Shown: positions 8,715-17,454 of the stretch, one piece after another
How positions within the stretch are numbered: position 1 is the first letter of the stretch
Layout: each line of letters begins with the position of its first letter
Assembly (NCBI GenBank): GCA_964552465.1
Contig: CAZKGR010000012.1
Location: forward strand, 25,099-89,098
Source of the DNA: BMS3BBIN04 sp964552465
GTDB lineage: Bacteria > Electryoneota > Electryoneia > Electryoneales > Electryoneaceae
Direction of reading: 5' to 3'
DNA length: 64,000 bases
Translations under genes and position numbers: made by a program
Notes under the pieces: model-generated
The model's database searches: none
The model's input: the letters and a program-made list of their open reading frames with translations, nothing else
What the model was told of the DNA's origin: nothing

Positions 8715-9772
8715 GTCGCATCCTCAGCCAGCAGATTCTCGCAGATAGCATCGCCCGATGCAGCCGTACCCGCCGTGCCGCCGAGATCACGAGGTACACG
8801 TCCTTCCTTGAACGCCTTTATCACCGATTGCTCGATACGTTTTTCCCACTCCGGGAATCCGAGCTCGGTCAGCATGATGCCCGCAGTGAGGATCGCGGCG
8901 ATGGGATTTGCAACGTCTTTGCCGGCGTACTTGGGTGCTGACCCGTGAACAGGTTCGAACAGCGATGTCCGTCCCGGATGCAGGTTCCCCGATGCCGCCA
9001 GCCCAAGTCCACCCTGCAACTGTGCGCCGAGGTCGGTACATATGTCACCGAACATGTTCGAAGTCACGATTACCTCAAACTGCTCCGGACGTTTGACCAT
9101 CTGCATGACCAATGCGTCGATGTACCAGTGCATGGTTTCGATGTCTGGATACTCTTCCGCGACTTCCCAGAACACGCGATCCCACAGGTCGCCTTCAAAG
9201 CGCATCGCGTTCGACTTGTTCGACATGGTGACGTGTTTGCGACCCGTCTTCACCGCATATTCGAAGGCGTAACGGATGATCCGCTCCACGCCTTTGCGAG
9301 TGTTGACCGCAGTCTGGATCGCGACCTCGTCGGGCGTATCTTTTTTCAGATGACCACCGACGCCCGAATACATTTCCTCCGTATTCTCTCGGAAGACAAC
9401 GAAATCGATATCTTCGCATCGCTTATCTTTCAATGGGCACAATTTTTCGTCGAGGAGTCGGATCGGACGGTAGTTGATAAAAAGGTCGAGTTTGAAGCGG
9501 AGACCGAGGAGGATGTCTGCGGCGTGACGCATGTCGGGAACCCGAGGATCACCCACCGCGCCGAGGAAGATGGCGTTGTAGTTGTCGCGGAAATTCTCGA
9601 TCTCTTCGTCGGGCAGGGTGATTCCGGTGTCGAGGTACTTATCCGCACCGTAATCGAATTCGTCCCACTCGAGCGGGACACCACTGTTACGAACCACTTC
9701 TAAAACCTTGACCACTTCTTGCGTGACATCGACACCGATGCCATCGCCGGGAATCAGGGCTATCCGGGCCAT
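8705..9772 (-). CDS. Isocitrate/isopropylmalate-type beta-decarboxylating dehydrogenase
   Basis: A 355-residue member of the IDH/IPMDH family. The N-terminus reads MARIALIPGDGIGVDVT, the family's usual start, so the ATG at 9772 is chosen rather than an upstream in-frame codon. Other signatures are RENTEEMYSGV (substrate loop), the catalytic KSNAMRFEG region, a conserved Tyr/Asp segment and EPVHGSAPKYAGKDVANP in the cofactor region. It is the promoter-proximal gene of the operon, facing the palindromic operator. The length and loops fit NAD-dependent isocitrate, homoisocitrate or isopropylmalate dehydrogenases. Beside an Re-citrate-synthase-like enzyme, isocitrate is a reasonable guess. Confidence 0.87.
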   Translation of the reverse strand: MARIALIPGDGIGVDVTQEVVKVLEVVRNSGVPLEWDEFDYGADKYLDTGITLPDEEIENFRDNYNAIFLGAVGDPRVPDMRHAADILLGLRFKLDLFINYRPIRLLDEKLCPLKDKRCEDIDFVVFRENTEEMYSGVGGHLKKDTPDEVAIQTAVNTRKGVERIIRYAFEYAVKTGRKHVTMSNKSNAMRFEGDLWDRVFWEVAEEYPDIETMHWYIDALVMQMVKRPEQFEVIVTSNMFGDICTDLGAQLQGGLGLAASGNLHPGRTSLFEPVHGSAPKYAGKDVANPIAAILTAGIMLTELGFPEWEKRIEQSVIKAFKEGRVPRDLGGTAGTAASGDAICENLLAEDATWA

Positions 9773-9870
9773 CAATAACAGCTCGCTGTTTATGTTAGGA
9801 TTACTTAACAGAACTACTTCGCGCCTCGAGAACACAGTAGCTCCGTGAGGAGCCTCTCGTCAAGAGAAAT

Positions 9871-9903
9871 TAGTTGCACGTGCAATTATTTCTTGCGCAA
9901 CTA
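9871..9903. promoter_or_regulatory. Nested palindromic operator between divergent operons
   Basis: The 241-bp divergent gap contains TTGCACGTGCAA (9874-9885), a perfect 12-bp palindrome, and TTGCGCAA (9893-9900), a perfect 8-bp palindrome, centred 17 bp apart. Their outer arms TAGTTGC (9871-9877) and GCAACTA (9897-9903) also pair with each other. Symmetric sites of this size are typical targets of MarR dimers, and the only regulator in the neighbourhood is the MarR gene at 6936. The site could control both the degradation operon and the molybdenum hydroxylase operon. That the MarR protein binds here is inference. Confidence 0.65.
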
Positions 9904-10013
9904 TCTCTAGGAGGCCATACTATGGCTTGTAGCGTGGACATGCGAGCGCTCTCCTTTCAAATACCAATTATTCCAACATGTTAGGCCACACTTACTTTTA
10001 ACAAGGGTGAGAG

Positions 10014-11009
10014 ATGTCTCTTCCATACTTCGATGTTTTCGTGCCGGATTCCATCGAAGAAGCGTGCTCTTTTCTCGAAAAAGACCAAGCGGGCGGCGTT
10101 CGAATTCTGGCGGGCGGAACAGATGTGCTGGTCGATTTGCAGCGACCTGTGTTGCAAAGCTCGCTTTACAATCTTGCTGAAGCTGGATCAGACGGAACGC
10201 CATTATTGACGACGTTCGAAACGGGTCAGAAGGACCCGCCGATCTGGGCTGAGAAGGAACGGAACAATCCATCCTCCCTAGTCTCATTGCACAAGCTGGC
10301 GTCATTGAAACGGATCGAGGTTCTCGATGACGGCAGACTGCAAGTGGGGGCGCTTGCTACCGCTCGAGAGATACAGCGCGATCCGGATATACGTCAGAAA
10401 TGGGCCGCTCTCGCTGAAGGAGCGGATGCGGTTGGCAGTCCGCTCGTACGTGCTCGCGGTACCATTGGCGGCAACATTTGCAACGCCCGCCCGGCGGCTG
10501 ACATGTTGGTACCAGCGATCTGCTTGGATGCCGAATTGCGTTTACAATCCAGCGCGGGTGTCCGAACGATACGCAGCGAAGAATTTGTCACCGGACCGGG
10601 TCGGACGACCATCCAGCCAGGCGAGATTCTGACCCACATCATCTTCCCTGCTCCGGCGCAAAAATCTGGCAGCGCTTACTACAAACTAGCACAACGCAAG
10701 GCGCTCGACATCTCTGTCGTTGGCGTCGCATCAAGCATCACACTGGGCCAGGACGGGGAAGTGACTGACGTCCGGGTGACGATGGGGGCAGTTGGTCCCA
10801 TACCGCTGATGGCACCCAGTGTCGCTGAGATTCTAGTCGGCAGTGAACCAACGGAAGACCTGATCGACGAAGCGGCTCGTGGCGCGGTTCAGGACGTAAC
10901 CCCAATTGACGATCACCGTGGCACACTCGAATACAGGAGACAAATGGTGGAAGTTCTGACTGCTCGCACCCTCAGATTGTCCATTCAACGTGCGGGGGGA
11001 CAGCAATGA
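10014..11009 (+). CDS. Molybdenum hydroxylase, FAD-binding medium subunit
   Basis: The FAD subunit of a xanthine dehydrogenase-family enzyme, 331 residues. The FAD-binding motifs are RILAGGTDVLVDL (about 31-43) and VRARGTIGGNICNARPAAD, followed by the C-terminal CO-dehydrogenase flavoprotein domain. The start follows AGGGTGAGAG. 4-hydroxybenzoyl-CoA reductases carry an extra 4Fe-4S cluster on a cysteine-rich loop of this subunit. Only three scattered cysteines exist here, so that cluster is absent. The stretch between about residues 58 and 90 is longer than in minimal homologues but has no cysteines. It overlaps the next gene by 4 bases. Confidence 0.88.
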   Translation: MSLPYFDVFVPDSIEEACSFLEKDQAGGVRILAGGTDVLVDLQRPVLQSSLYNLAEAGSDGTPLLTTFETGQKDPPIWAEKERNNPSSLVSLHKLASLKRIEVLDDGRLQVGALATAREIQRDPDIRQKWAALAEGADAVGSPLVRARGTIGGNICNARPAADMLVPAICLDAELRLQSSAGVRTIRSEEFVTGPGRTTIQPGEILTHIIFPAPAQKSGSAYYKLAQRKALDISVVGVASSITLGQDGEVTDVRVTMGAVGPIPLMAPSVAEILVGSEPTEDLIDEAARGAVQDVTPIDDHRGTLEYRRQMVEVLTARTLRLSIQRAGGQQ

Positions 11010-11476
11010 AACGGATTGTCGCACTCACGGTGAACGGTGTTCACCACGAACTGGCTGTCCAACCACAGCGCACTCTGCTCGAGTTGATCCGTGAAGACAT
11101 CGGGTTGACGGGCACGAAGAAGGGCTGCGGGATCGGCGACTGCGGCGGTTGTACGGTGCTCGTTGATGATGTTCCCACGTTCAGTTGTCTGATGCTCGCG
11201 GTTCAGGCTGACGGCTGCAACGTCGAAACCGTTGAAGGTCTTGCCGAGAACGGCGAGCTGAATCGTTTGCAACAAGCGTTTGTCGATCACGGTGCAATTC
11301 AATGTGGATACTGCACGCCGGGCATGCTGATGACTTCGACTCAATTGCTGCGTGAAGAGCCGCACCCGAGTGAAAATGAGATCAGAACTGCGATCTCCGG
11401 CAACCTCTGCCGTTGTACCGGCTATCAGAAGATCGTTGAATCAATCCAGCAAGCTGCGGAGGGTGACAATGAGTGA
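11006..11476 (+). CDS. Molybdenum hydroxylase, 2x[2Fe-2S] small subunit
   Basis: A 156-residue iron-sulfur subunit that passes electrons between the molybdenum site and FAD. The plant-type cluster motif KKGCGIGDCGGCTVLVDD and the helical-domain cluster motif QCGYCTPGM...NLCRCTGY are both complete. The length is normal for the family. It overlaps the FAD gene by 4 bases (ATGA) and the molybdenum subunit gene by 8 bases, giving a tightly coupled medium-small-large order. Confidence 0.95.
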   Translation: MKRIVALTVNGVHHELAVQPQRTLLELIREDIGLTGTKKGCGIGDCGGCTVLVDDVPTFSCLMLAVQADGCNVETVEGLAENGELNRLQQAFVDHGAIQCGYCTPGMLMTSTQLLREEPHPSENEIRTAISGNLCRCTGYQKIVESIQQAAEGDNE

Positions 11477-13847
11477 TTACAAGGTACTCAACACTCGCGC
11501 GCCGCGTGTCGATGCTGCCGCCAAGGCGATGGGCAAGGCTCAGTACACAGATGATTTGTCGCGTCCCGACATGCTTTATGGCGCGATCTTGCATAGCCCA
11601 GTTGCTCACGCAAAAATCCTCTCGATTGATACATCCCGTGCAGAAGCCCTGCCCGGTGTCAAGGCCGTGGTAACATCTGAGGATGCCGGAACTGATCCGT
11701 ACGGTGTCAGCCCAGCGCGATACGACGAAACCATCTTCTGTCATGACAAGGTGCGGTACATCGGCGATGAGATCGCGGCGGTCGCTGCAACTGATCCCGA
11801 CACGGCGATGGAAGCGTTGCGTCTGATCAAAGTCGATTTCGAGCCCTTACCGCTGGTTCTCGATGGTGAGCACGCGCTCGATGACGGCCTGCCGCAGCTT
11901 CATGATTCGTACAAGAACAATACCTGCGCACAAGTGCATTGGAACTTCGGCGACGTTGAGCAAGGCCGGAAAGAAGCGAAGTTCATTCGTACGGACAAGA
12001 TGGTCAGCAGGATGCAGGATGCCGCCTTCATGGAACCGCAGTCGGTTCTGGCTGAAGTTGATCCGTTCGGCAACCTGACCATGTACAGCTCGACTCAGGC
12101 GCCGCACTATGTGCAACGCACGCTGGCAATGGCCTTGAAACTGCCGCTCCATAAGGTGCGTGTAGTCAAACCAGCGGTTGGCGGAGGATTCGGTCCGAAG
12201 GCGTCCTGTTCAACTGCTGAACTGGCGACTTGCCTGTTGGCGATGAAGACCGGTAAGCCTGTCAAGTTCACTTTCGATCGCGAACAGGTATTTTTGCATT
12301 CACGGGCGCGTCACCAGTTCTGGCACACGATGACGACTGGCATCCGTGAGGATGGCACCATAGCCTTTCTCGAACACAATGCGATTCTTGATGGTGGCGC
12401 ATATGCCAGCTTTGGTATCGCAACGATCTATTATGCCGGATCGTTGCTCGGTGGGCCATATCGTCTCAAGAACATGAAGTATGATGGTTATCGTGTCGTG
12501 ACCAATAAACCAGCGTGTGGTGCACAGCGTGGTCATGGAGCGGTGATTGCCCGAGCGTTGTTTGAAGTACAGCTCGACCGTCTCGCCGAAGAACTCGGCA
12601 TGGACCCGATTGAACTCCGTTTGAAGAACGTAATGGACGCTGGCGAAACTACCTGTAACGAACTCTTCGTCAGCAGTTTCGGCATGCGTGAAGCACTGGA
12701 AGCTGTGCGAGATTCTGCCGCCTGGCAGCAGAAACGGGGACTCGCCGGTCAGACACGTGCGGCTGGTAAGGGCATCGGCGCGGCATGCGGATTCTTCGTA
12801 TCAGGGGCGGGGTACTCGATCTATCGCTCAAAGACATATCACTGTACGGTGGTGACGAAAGTCGATGAAGTTGGCGGTGGTGTGATCGTCTCGTCCGGTG
12901 CGGCTGACATCGGTCAGGGTTCTGACACCATGTTGGCGATGGTCACGGCCGAGGAGCTTGGATTGCCACTCGAGGATGTCCGTGTCCAGACCGGCGACAC
13001 CAACTTCAGCGTTGACCTCGGCGCTTATTCCAGCCGGACGACATTGATGACTGGTGCGGCCTGTCGCGACGCGGCGCAGGATGTGAAGCGTCAGATTCTC
13101 AGCGCCGTTGCGAGCCGGGTCGGTGTTCCGCCTGAAATGCTTGATCTCAAGGACGGGTTCGTTGTCAGCTTGGGTGATCCGATTGATTTCAACGGGTTGC
13201 GCGAGGAGTTCCTTCACGAACATTTCGGATTCAGCGACCTGCCGGATTCCCCGCAACTGACATTCCGTGAGGCAAGTCGGATCGCGTTCCTTGAGATCGG
13301 AACTGTTGTTGGGACTGGTAGCTATCGTCCTCCGAAGCTAGGTGGTTCGTTCAAGGGTGCGGCGGTCGGAACGTCGCCAGCGTTCGGATGTTCGGCGCAG
13401 GTATCCGAGGTCACGGTCGATCTGGAAACCGGAGAAGTTAGTGTTGACCGGATCACCGGCGCTCACGATTGCGGTTTCGCGATCAACACGACGCAGGTTG
13501 AAGGGCAGATGCAGGGCTCGATGATGATGGGCATGGGCGAAGCATTGATGGAGCAGATTTGCTACGATGATAAGGGACGCATCCTCAACTCCAACCTCGC
13601 CGAATACAAGATTCCGACGTCGTTGGACATGCCGCAGCTTGACGCAATCATTGTGGAATCACATGAACCAAACGGACCATACGGCGCGAAAGAAGTCGGT
13701 GAGGGTGCGATCATGCCTGTCATTCCGTCGGTATTGAACGCCATTTACGATGCGACCGGTGTGCGGATCAACGAGCTTCCGGTGACACCAGAACGGATCG
13801 TCAAAGCGTTGAAGGAGAAGCGAGCCGCTGAGAAGGAAGAGCGGTGA
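11469..13847 (+). CDS. Molybdenum hydroxylase, molybdopterin-binding large subunit
   Basis: The catalytic subunit, 792 residues. The GGGFGPKAS motif and the GPYGAKEVGEGA motif near the C-terminus (catalytic Glu about residue 745) mark a xanthine-dehydrogenase-type active site binding molybdopterin cytosine dinucleotide. The start is the ATG at 11469, giving MSDYKVLNTRAP; a longer upstream frame only runs through the small-subunit gene. The segment NKPACGAQRGHG recalls hydroxybenzoyl-CoA reductase-like enzymes, and the divergent bamA operon makes dehydroxylation of a hydroxybenzoyl-CoA an attractive role. Other purine or aldehyde hydroxylations are not excluded. Confidence 0.88.
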   Translation: MSDYKVLNTRAPRVDAAAKAMGKAQYTDDLSRPDMLYGAILHSPVAHAKILSIDTSRAEALPGVKAVVTSEDAGTDPYGVSPARYDETIFCHDKVRYIGDEIAAVAATDPDTAMEALRLIKVDFEPLPLVLDGEHALDDGLPQLHDSYKNNTCAQVHWNFGDVEQGRKEAKFIRTDKMVSRMQDAAFMEPQSVLAEVDPFGNLTMYSSTQAPHYVQRTLAMALKLPLHKVRVVKPAVGGGFGPKASCSTAELATCLLAMKTGKPVKFTFDREQVFLHSRARHQFWHTMTTGIREDGTIAFLEHNAILDGGAYASFGIATIYYAGSLLGGPYRLKNMKYDGYRVVTNKPACGAQRGHGAVIARALFEVQLDRLAEELGMDPIELRLKNVMDAGETTCNELFVSSFGMREALEAVRDSAAWQQKRGLAGQTRAAGKGIGAACGFFVSGAGYSIYRSKTYHCTVVTKVDEVGGGVIVSSGAADIGQGSDTMLAMVTAEELGLPLEDVRVQTGDTNFSVDLGAYSSRTTLMTGAACRDAAQDVKRQILSAVASRVGVPPEMLDLKDGFVVSLGDPIDFNGLREEFLHEHFGFSDLPDSPQLTFREASRIAFLEIGTVVGTGSYRPPKLGGSFKGAAVGTSPAFGCSAQVSEVTVDLETGEVSVDRITGAHDCGFAINTTQVEGQMQGSMMMGMGEALMEQICYDDKGRILNSNLAEYKIPTSLDMPQLDAIIVESHEPNGPYGAKEVGEGAIMPVIPSVLNAIYDATGVRINELPVTPERIVKALKEKRAAEKEER

Positions 13848-14476
13848 TTGGTCCGGCGAAATCAACAGGAGAGTTAAATGTTGCCGCTATCCTGCTCGCT
13901 GCCGGACATGGAAAACGGTTGGGCAAGGCGAAAGCGTTACTTGAGCTGAACGGTGAGCCGCTGGCCTATCACGTTTTCAATAAGCTGGTGGAAGCCGGGT
14001 TTACGGCCATCGTCACAATCCTGAATCCGGATGTGCACGCCGAGCTCGCCGCGGATGTTGATCGTTTCAAGCAACTCACCCAGTGTGGACATGTAGTAAT
14101 CAATCAAGAAGTTGAACTGGGCACGCTTCACTCAATTCGCCTCGGAGTTCAGGCCTTGAACACTGAGGTTGATGCTGCGATGTTCATGGCGGTAGATCAT
14201 CCATTTGTCAAGGTTGACACGCTGAGGCAGTTGAAGAACGCGGCTGACCTGTCAGGAATTGTCGTTCCGACATTTGCCGGGAAGCGTGGTCATCCGCCGG
14301 TTTTCGGATCGAATCATTTTGCAACTCTCCATGATATTCCGTTGGACGAAGGTGCTCGTGGTGTGATTCGACGGTCCCCGGGCAGCGTCATCGAAGTGGA
14401 AACCGATGATGAAGGTGTACATTGGAACATCAACACCACTGCTGATTGGGAACAACGGACGATGAAGAATCAATGA
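13844..14476 (+). CDS. mocA: MocA-like molybdenum cofactor cytidylyltransferase
   Basis: This nucleotidyltransferase probably attaches CMP to molybdopterin to make the MCD cofactor of the adjacent hydroxylase. The NTP loop is LLAAGHGKRLGKAKALLEL near residues 17-35, followed by the AVDHPFV metal-binding segment and a KRGHPPVFG motif typical of MocA. It begins with GTG in a 4-base overlap with the large-subunit gene. Its 210 residues match MocA size. A separate MobA-type GTP enzyme is encoded at 19696, so the locus serves both dinucleotide forms. Confidence 0.83.
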   Translation: MIGPAKSTGELNVAAILLAAGHGKRLGKAKALLELNGEPLAYHVFNKLVEAGFTAIVTILNPDVHAELAADVDRFKQLTQCGHVVINQEVELGTLHSIRLGVQALNTEVDAAMFMAVDHPFVKVDTLRQLKNAADLSGIVVPTFAGKRGHPPVFGSNHFATLHDIPLDEGARGVIRRSPGSVIEVETDDEGVHWNINTTADWEQRTMKNQ

Positions 14477-15246
14477 ACGAGTATTGGAAACTGGCAGCCG
14501 ACCTCGCTGATCAGGGCAAGGGATTCTGCATCGCTCTGATTGTGGAATCGGAAGGCTCTGTCCCACGGCGGGCCGGAGCGTCCATGCTGGTCACTGCTGA
14601 TGGACAGAATTTCGGTACCGTTGGTGGCGGCGATCTGGAACGGTTGTGCGTCGAGGAAGCGCTTGTCGCCTTGCGTGAAGGGAAGCCTCGTTTGCGATCA
14701 TTCAACCTGAATGATCCGCAGGGTAAGGAAACAGGATCAATCTGCGGTGGCAAAATGACAGTCTCATTTCATCCTCATTCAGCTCGTTTGAAAGCGCACA
14801 TTTTCGGTGCAGGGCATGTCGCACGGCCAACGGCCAACCTTTTGTCTACCGTAGGTTATCATGTAGTCGTACACGATGAAACCGATGAGTTTGCAAACAG
14901 ACAGTTCTTTCCTGAGGCTGAATTTCAACATGGCGATCTCGTTAAGGATGCGTCGAATCTCAGCTTAAATCAGCACGATATCGTTCTCCTGCTCACCTCT
15001 TCCCATGAAACTGAGCTGGAGATTTTGCGGTGTTTCAAGGATCGGCTGCCGTTCTACCTCGGAGTAATTGCTAGCAAGAAAAAGGTCGCCCATTTTCGGA
15101 CGATCTTGAACAAGGATGGCTGGAGTAAGGCGGATATGGATGCTATCCACGCCCCGATCGGGCTTGATATTGGTGCGCGAACACCTGAGGAAATTGCAAT
15201 CGCAATCGTAGCGGAAGTTCTGAAACACCGGGGTCCAATCGAATGA
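14473..15246 (+). CDS. xdhC: XdhC/CoxI-family molybdoenzyme maturation factor
   Basis: A chaperone that holds and sulfurates MCD cofactor before insertion into xanthine-dehydrogenase-family enzymes. The 257-residue protein has the N-terminal XdhC/CoxI motif GSVPRRAGASMLV and GTVGGGDLE, the SICGGKM segment, and a C-terminal Rossmann domain starting at HIFGAGHVARP. The ATG at 14473 gives an ATGA overlap with the previous stop and is preferred over an in-frame start 27 bases upstream. Its place directly behind the hydroxylase and MocA-like genes fits dedicated maturation of that enzyme. Confidence 0.9.
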   Translation: MNEYWKLAADLADQGKGFCIALIVESEGSVPRRAGASMLVTADGQNFGTVGGGDLERLCVEEALVALREGKPRLRSFNLNDPQGKETGSICGGKMTVSFHPHSARLKAHIFGAGHVARPTANLLSTVGYHVVVHDETDEFANRQFFPEAEFQHGDLVKDASNLSLNQHDIVLLLTSSHETELEILRCFKDRLPFYLGVIASKKKVAHFRTILNKDGWSKADMDAIHAPIGLDIGARTPEEIAIAIVAEVLKHRGPIE

Positions 15247-15262
15247 GAAGGTCAAGGTTGAT

Positions 15263-16522
15263 ATGAGTAGTAGAGGAAAATCCCGCCAGAGGCTGATGTC
15301 ATTTGATCAAGCCCGATCCATCCTCGCTGGTGAATGCGGTCCATTGAGCCCAATGACACTACCCGTGGAACAGGCTTCGGGGCTGTATCTGGCTGAAGCT
15401 CCGGTGTCAGATATTCCGCTCCCTCATTTCGATTCTTCGACGATGGATGGTTACGCAGTCCGTGCGGCTGATCTGGAAGGTGGGGAAGCTCTGCCGTGTC
15501 GTATCGAGATTCCGGCCGGGCATACTCCCCCTCCCCTGCCTCAGGGCGAGGCGGCGCGAATATTCACCGGCGCGGTCGTTCCGGATGGTGCGGATACCGT
15601 CGTCCAGCAGGAACTCGCGACAGTCGACAGTTCTGGTTCGGTCACGCTTGAGCCTTTGCCGCAAGGCAAGAACATCCGTTACCGTGGTGAATTGCTTCAG
15701 GCTGGTGACCCGCTGGGAGTGGCTGGTGAACAAATCACGCCGTGGATGATAGCTCGATTGGTTGCTGGCGGAGCCGCACGGCTTGGTGTGTATCCACGTC
15801 CGAAGGTTTCGGTGATCCTGACCGGATCTGAGCTGCTCGGGGCAGATGAATTACCGGCTGAAGGGCATATCCGTGACAGTAATGGACCGATGCTCAGCGC
15901 GTTGGTTCAACAGGCTGGGGGCGAATATCTTGGACGAACCACTGAGCCTGACGACCTCGACTCGTTAACCTCAGCGTTTGAAGATGCTACAAATAACTCT
16001 GATGTCATCGTTACTAGTGGCGGGGTGTCGGTCGGGGACTATGACTTCGTGCCTGCCGCGGTTGAAGCGCTGGGTGGTGAGATTCTGTTTCACCGGCTGG
16101 CGATGAAGCCGGGCAAGCCTATCCTCGTGGCGAGAATTGGACAAACCTGGCTGGTTGGGTTGCCTGGGAACCCAGTTTCAGTGCTCTGTGGATGGCGTTT
16201 CTTTGCACGTCCGTTGCTTCAGACATTGATGGGTGATTCCGCTGCGTTTTCGGATCAACCGGTTCGAGCCACAATGTCAACTCCATCATCGAACCGTGGT
16301 GATCGCACTCTTTTTGTTCCGTCAATTATCAGTTATAATTCAGGAGATGCAACTGTCGAACAGTTGCCCTGGAAAGGTTCGCACGACATAGTCAATACAA
16401 CAAGCGCCAATGCATTTTTGCGAATCGAAGCCAACACTGATCTCAAGATTGGCGATGGGGTTGATGTCTATCCTCTATTACCTGATATTTACGTGAAGCA
16501 ACAACCGTTTGGAGATAATTGA
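15263..16522 (+). CDS. moeA: Molybdopterin molybdenumtransferase MoeA
   Basis: Inserts molybdate into adenylated molybdopterin. The 419 residues show HFDSSTMDGYAVRAADL (MoeA N-domain), RIFTGAVVPDGADTVV, the MoCF-fold motif VTSGGVSVGDYDFV and LVGLPGNPVSVL, all in the usual order. The length is standard. The stop codon is followed without a gap by the moaA start in the same reading phase, which is a notable arrangement. It belongs to the Moco operon that follows the hydroxylase genes. Confidence 0.95.
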   Translation: MSSRGKSRQRLMSFDQARSILAGECGPLSPMTLPVEQASGLYLAEAPVSDIPLPHFDSSTMDGYAVRAADLEGGEALPCRIEIPAGHTPPPLPQGEAARIFTGAVVPDGADTVVQQELATVDSSGSVTLEPLPQGKNIRYRGELLQAGDPLGVAGEQITPWMIARLVAGGAARLGVYPRPKVSVILTGSELLGADELPAEGHIRDSNGPMLSALVQQAGGEYLGRTTEPDDLDSLTSAFEDATNNSDVIVTSGGVSVGDYDFVPAAVEALGGEILFHRLAMKPGKPILVARIGQTWLVGLPGNPVSVLCGWRFFARPLLQTLMGDSAAFSDQPVRATMSTPSSNRGDRTLFVPSIISYNSGDATVEQLPWKGSHDIVNTTSANAFLRIEANTDLKIGDGVDVYPLLPDIYVKQQPFGDN

Positions 16523-17452
16523 GTGCTGCGTCTTTCTGTCACTGATCGTTGTAATTTCCGCTGCACCTACTGCATGCCCGATAATGGTGTGCCATGGAAG
16601 AAGACGCCTCTGCCCAGCTTGGAGCAGCTCGCCGACGCGGGTTTGTTCCTCATGCAGCACGCTGGCAAACGACATATCAAGCTGACCGGTGGTGAGCCTT
16701 CTGTTCGGCGCGACCTGCCACATCTTATTCGTCGCTTGAAAGCGCATTCGCTGGTTCACGAAATCTCAATGACGACCAACGCATCCCGTATGCGCGATCT
16801 CGCGATACCCCTGCGAGAAGAGGGATTAAACCGGGTTAATATCTCACTGGACACATTGAATCCTATCCGTTTTCATGCGATAACAGGAAGTTCATTGAGT
16901 CGCGTTCTTGATGGTATCAATGCAACATGCCAGGCCGGACTAAATCCTGTAAAGTTGAATGCGGTACTCCGTCGAAGTTATTGGAAAGAGGATGTTCCCG
17001 CGTTGATCGATTACGCAGCCGAGCTTGGAACGGAACTGCGTTTTATTGAGCTGATGCAGACTGGAACGCGCGCCGCCTGGGCTTCTGGTGAGTTCATCTC
17101 TGCCAAAGAGGTGCAAGGTTGGCTGATGGATCGGGCTGAGGCTAAACAGATTCCATTCAAAGTTGGTGAAACATCACGACGTTGGAAGTTGAGCTGGCAA
17201 GGTCAGGATGTACATGTCGGCTGGATCACCCCGCAGTCGCACGCGTTTTGCGATGGATGCAAACGGATCCGTATGGATGCACAAGGACGAGTTCGCCGCT
17301 GCTTGATGGATGCTCAGACATTCCCGCTACTTGAGTTGCTTGGAACTCACCCGGAAGACGTGGTCCGGGCTGAACTCGACAACTATCTGAACGGGAAACA
17401 ACCGCCGATCGAAATGATGACAACCTCACCAATGGCGACGGTCGGGGGATAA
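16523..17452 (+). CDS. moaA: GTP 3',8-cyclase MoaA (radical SAM)
   Basis: Catalyses the first step of Moco synthesis from GTP. It has the radical-SAM motif CNFRCTYC at residues 11-18 and the C-terminal cluster CDGCKRIRMDAQGRVRRC that binds GTP. It starts with GTG directly after the moeA TGA; GGAG lies 8 bases upstream. The N-terminus is about ten residues shorter than usual, because MoaA proteins normally have a DxFGR segment before LRLSVTDRC. The C-terminal GG dipeptide required for activity is present (MATVGG). Its 309 residues are otherwise typical. Confidence 0.95.
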   Translation: MLRLSVTDRCNFRCTYCMPDNGVPWKKTPLPSLEQLADAGLFLMQHAGKRHIKLTGGEPSVRRDLPHLIRRLKAHSLVHEISMTTNASRMRDLAIPLREEGLNRVNISLDTLNPIRFHAITGSSLSRVLDGINATCQAGLNPVKLNAVLRRSYWKEDVPALIDYAAELGTELRFIELMQTGTRAAWASGEFISAKEVQGWLMDRAEAKQIPFKVGETSRRWKLSWQGQDVHVGWITPQSHAFCDGCKRIRMDAQGRVRRCLMDAQTFPLLELLGTHPEDVVRAELDNYLNGKQPPIEMMTTSPMATVGG

Positions 17453-17454
17453 TA

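Noticed and set aside
8945..9703. Plus-strand open frame of 252 codons
   Set aside because: Antisense shadow of the IDH/IPMDH-family gene, which keeps all catalytic motifs on the minus strand.
1461..9772. Ordinary leucine biosynthesis operon
   Set aside because: The condensing enzyme has no evident LeuA regulatory domain and the genes are interleaved with bamA, beta-oxidation genes and a MarR gene; leucine synthesis is not excluded but is less likely.
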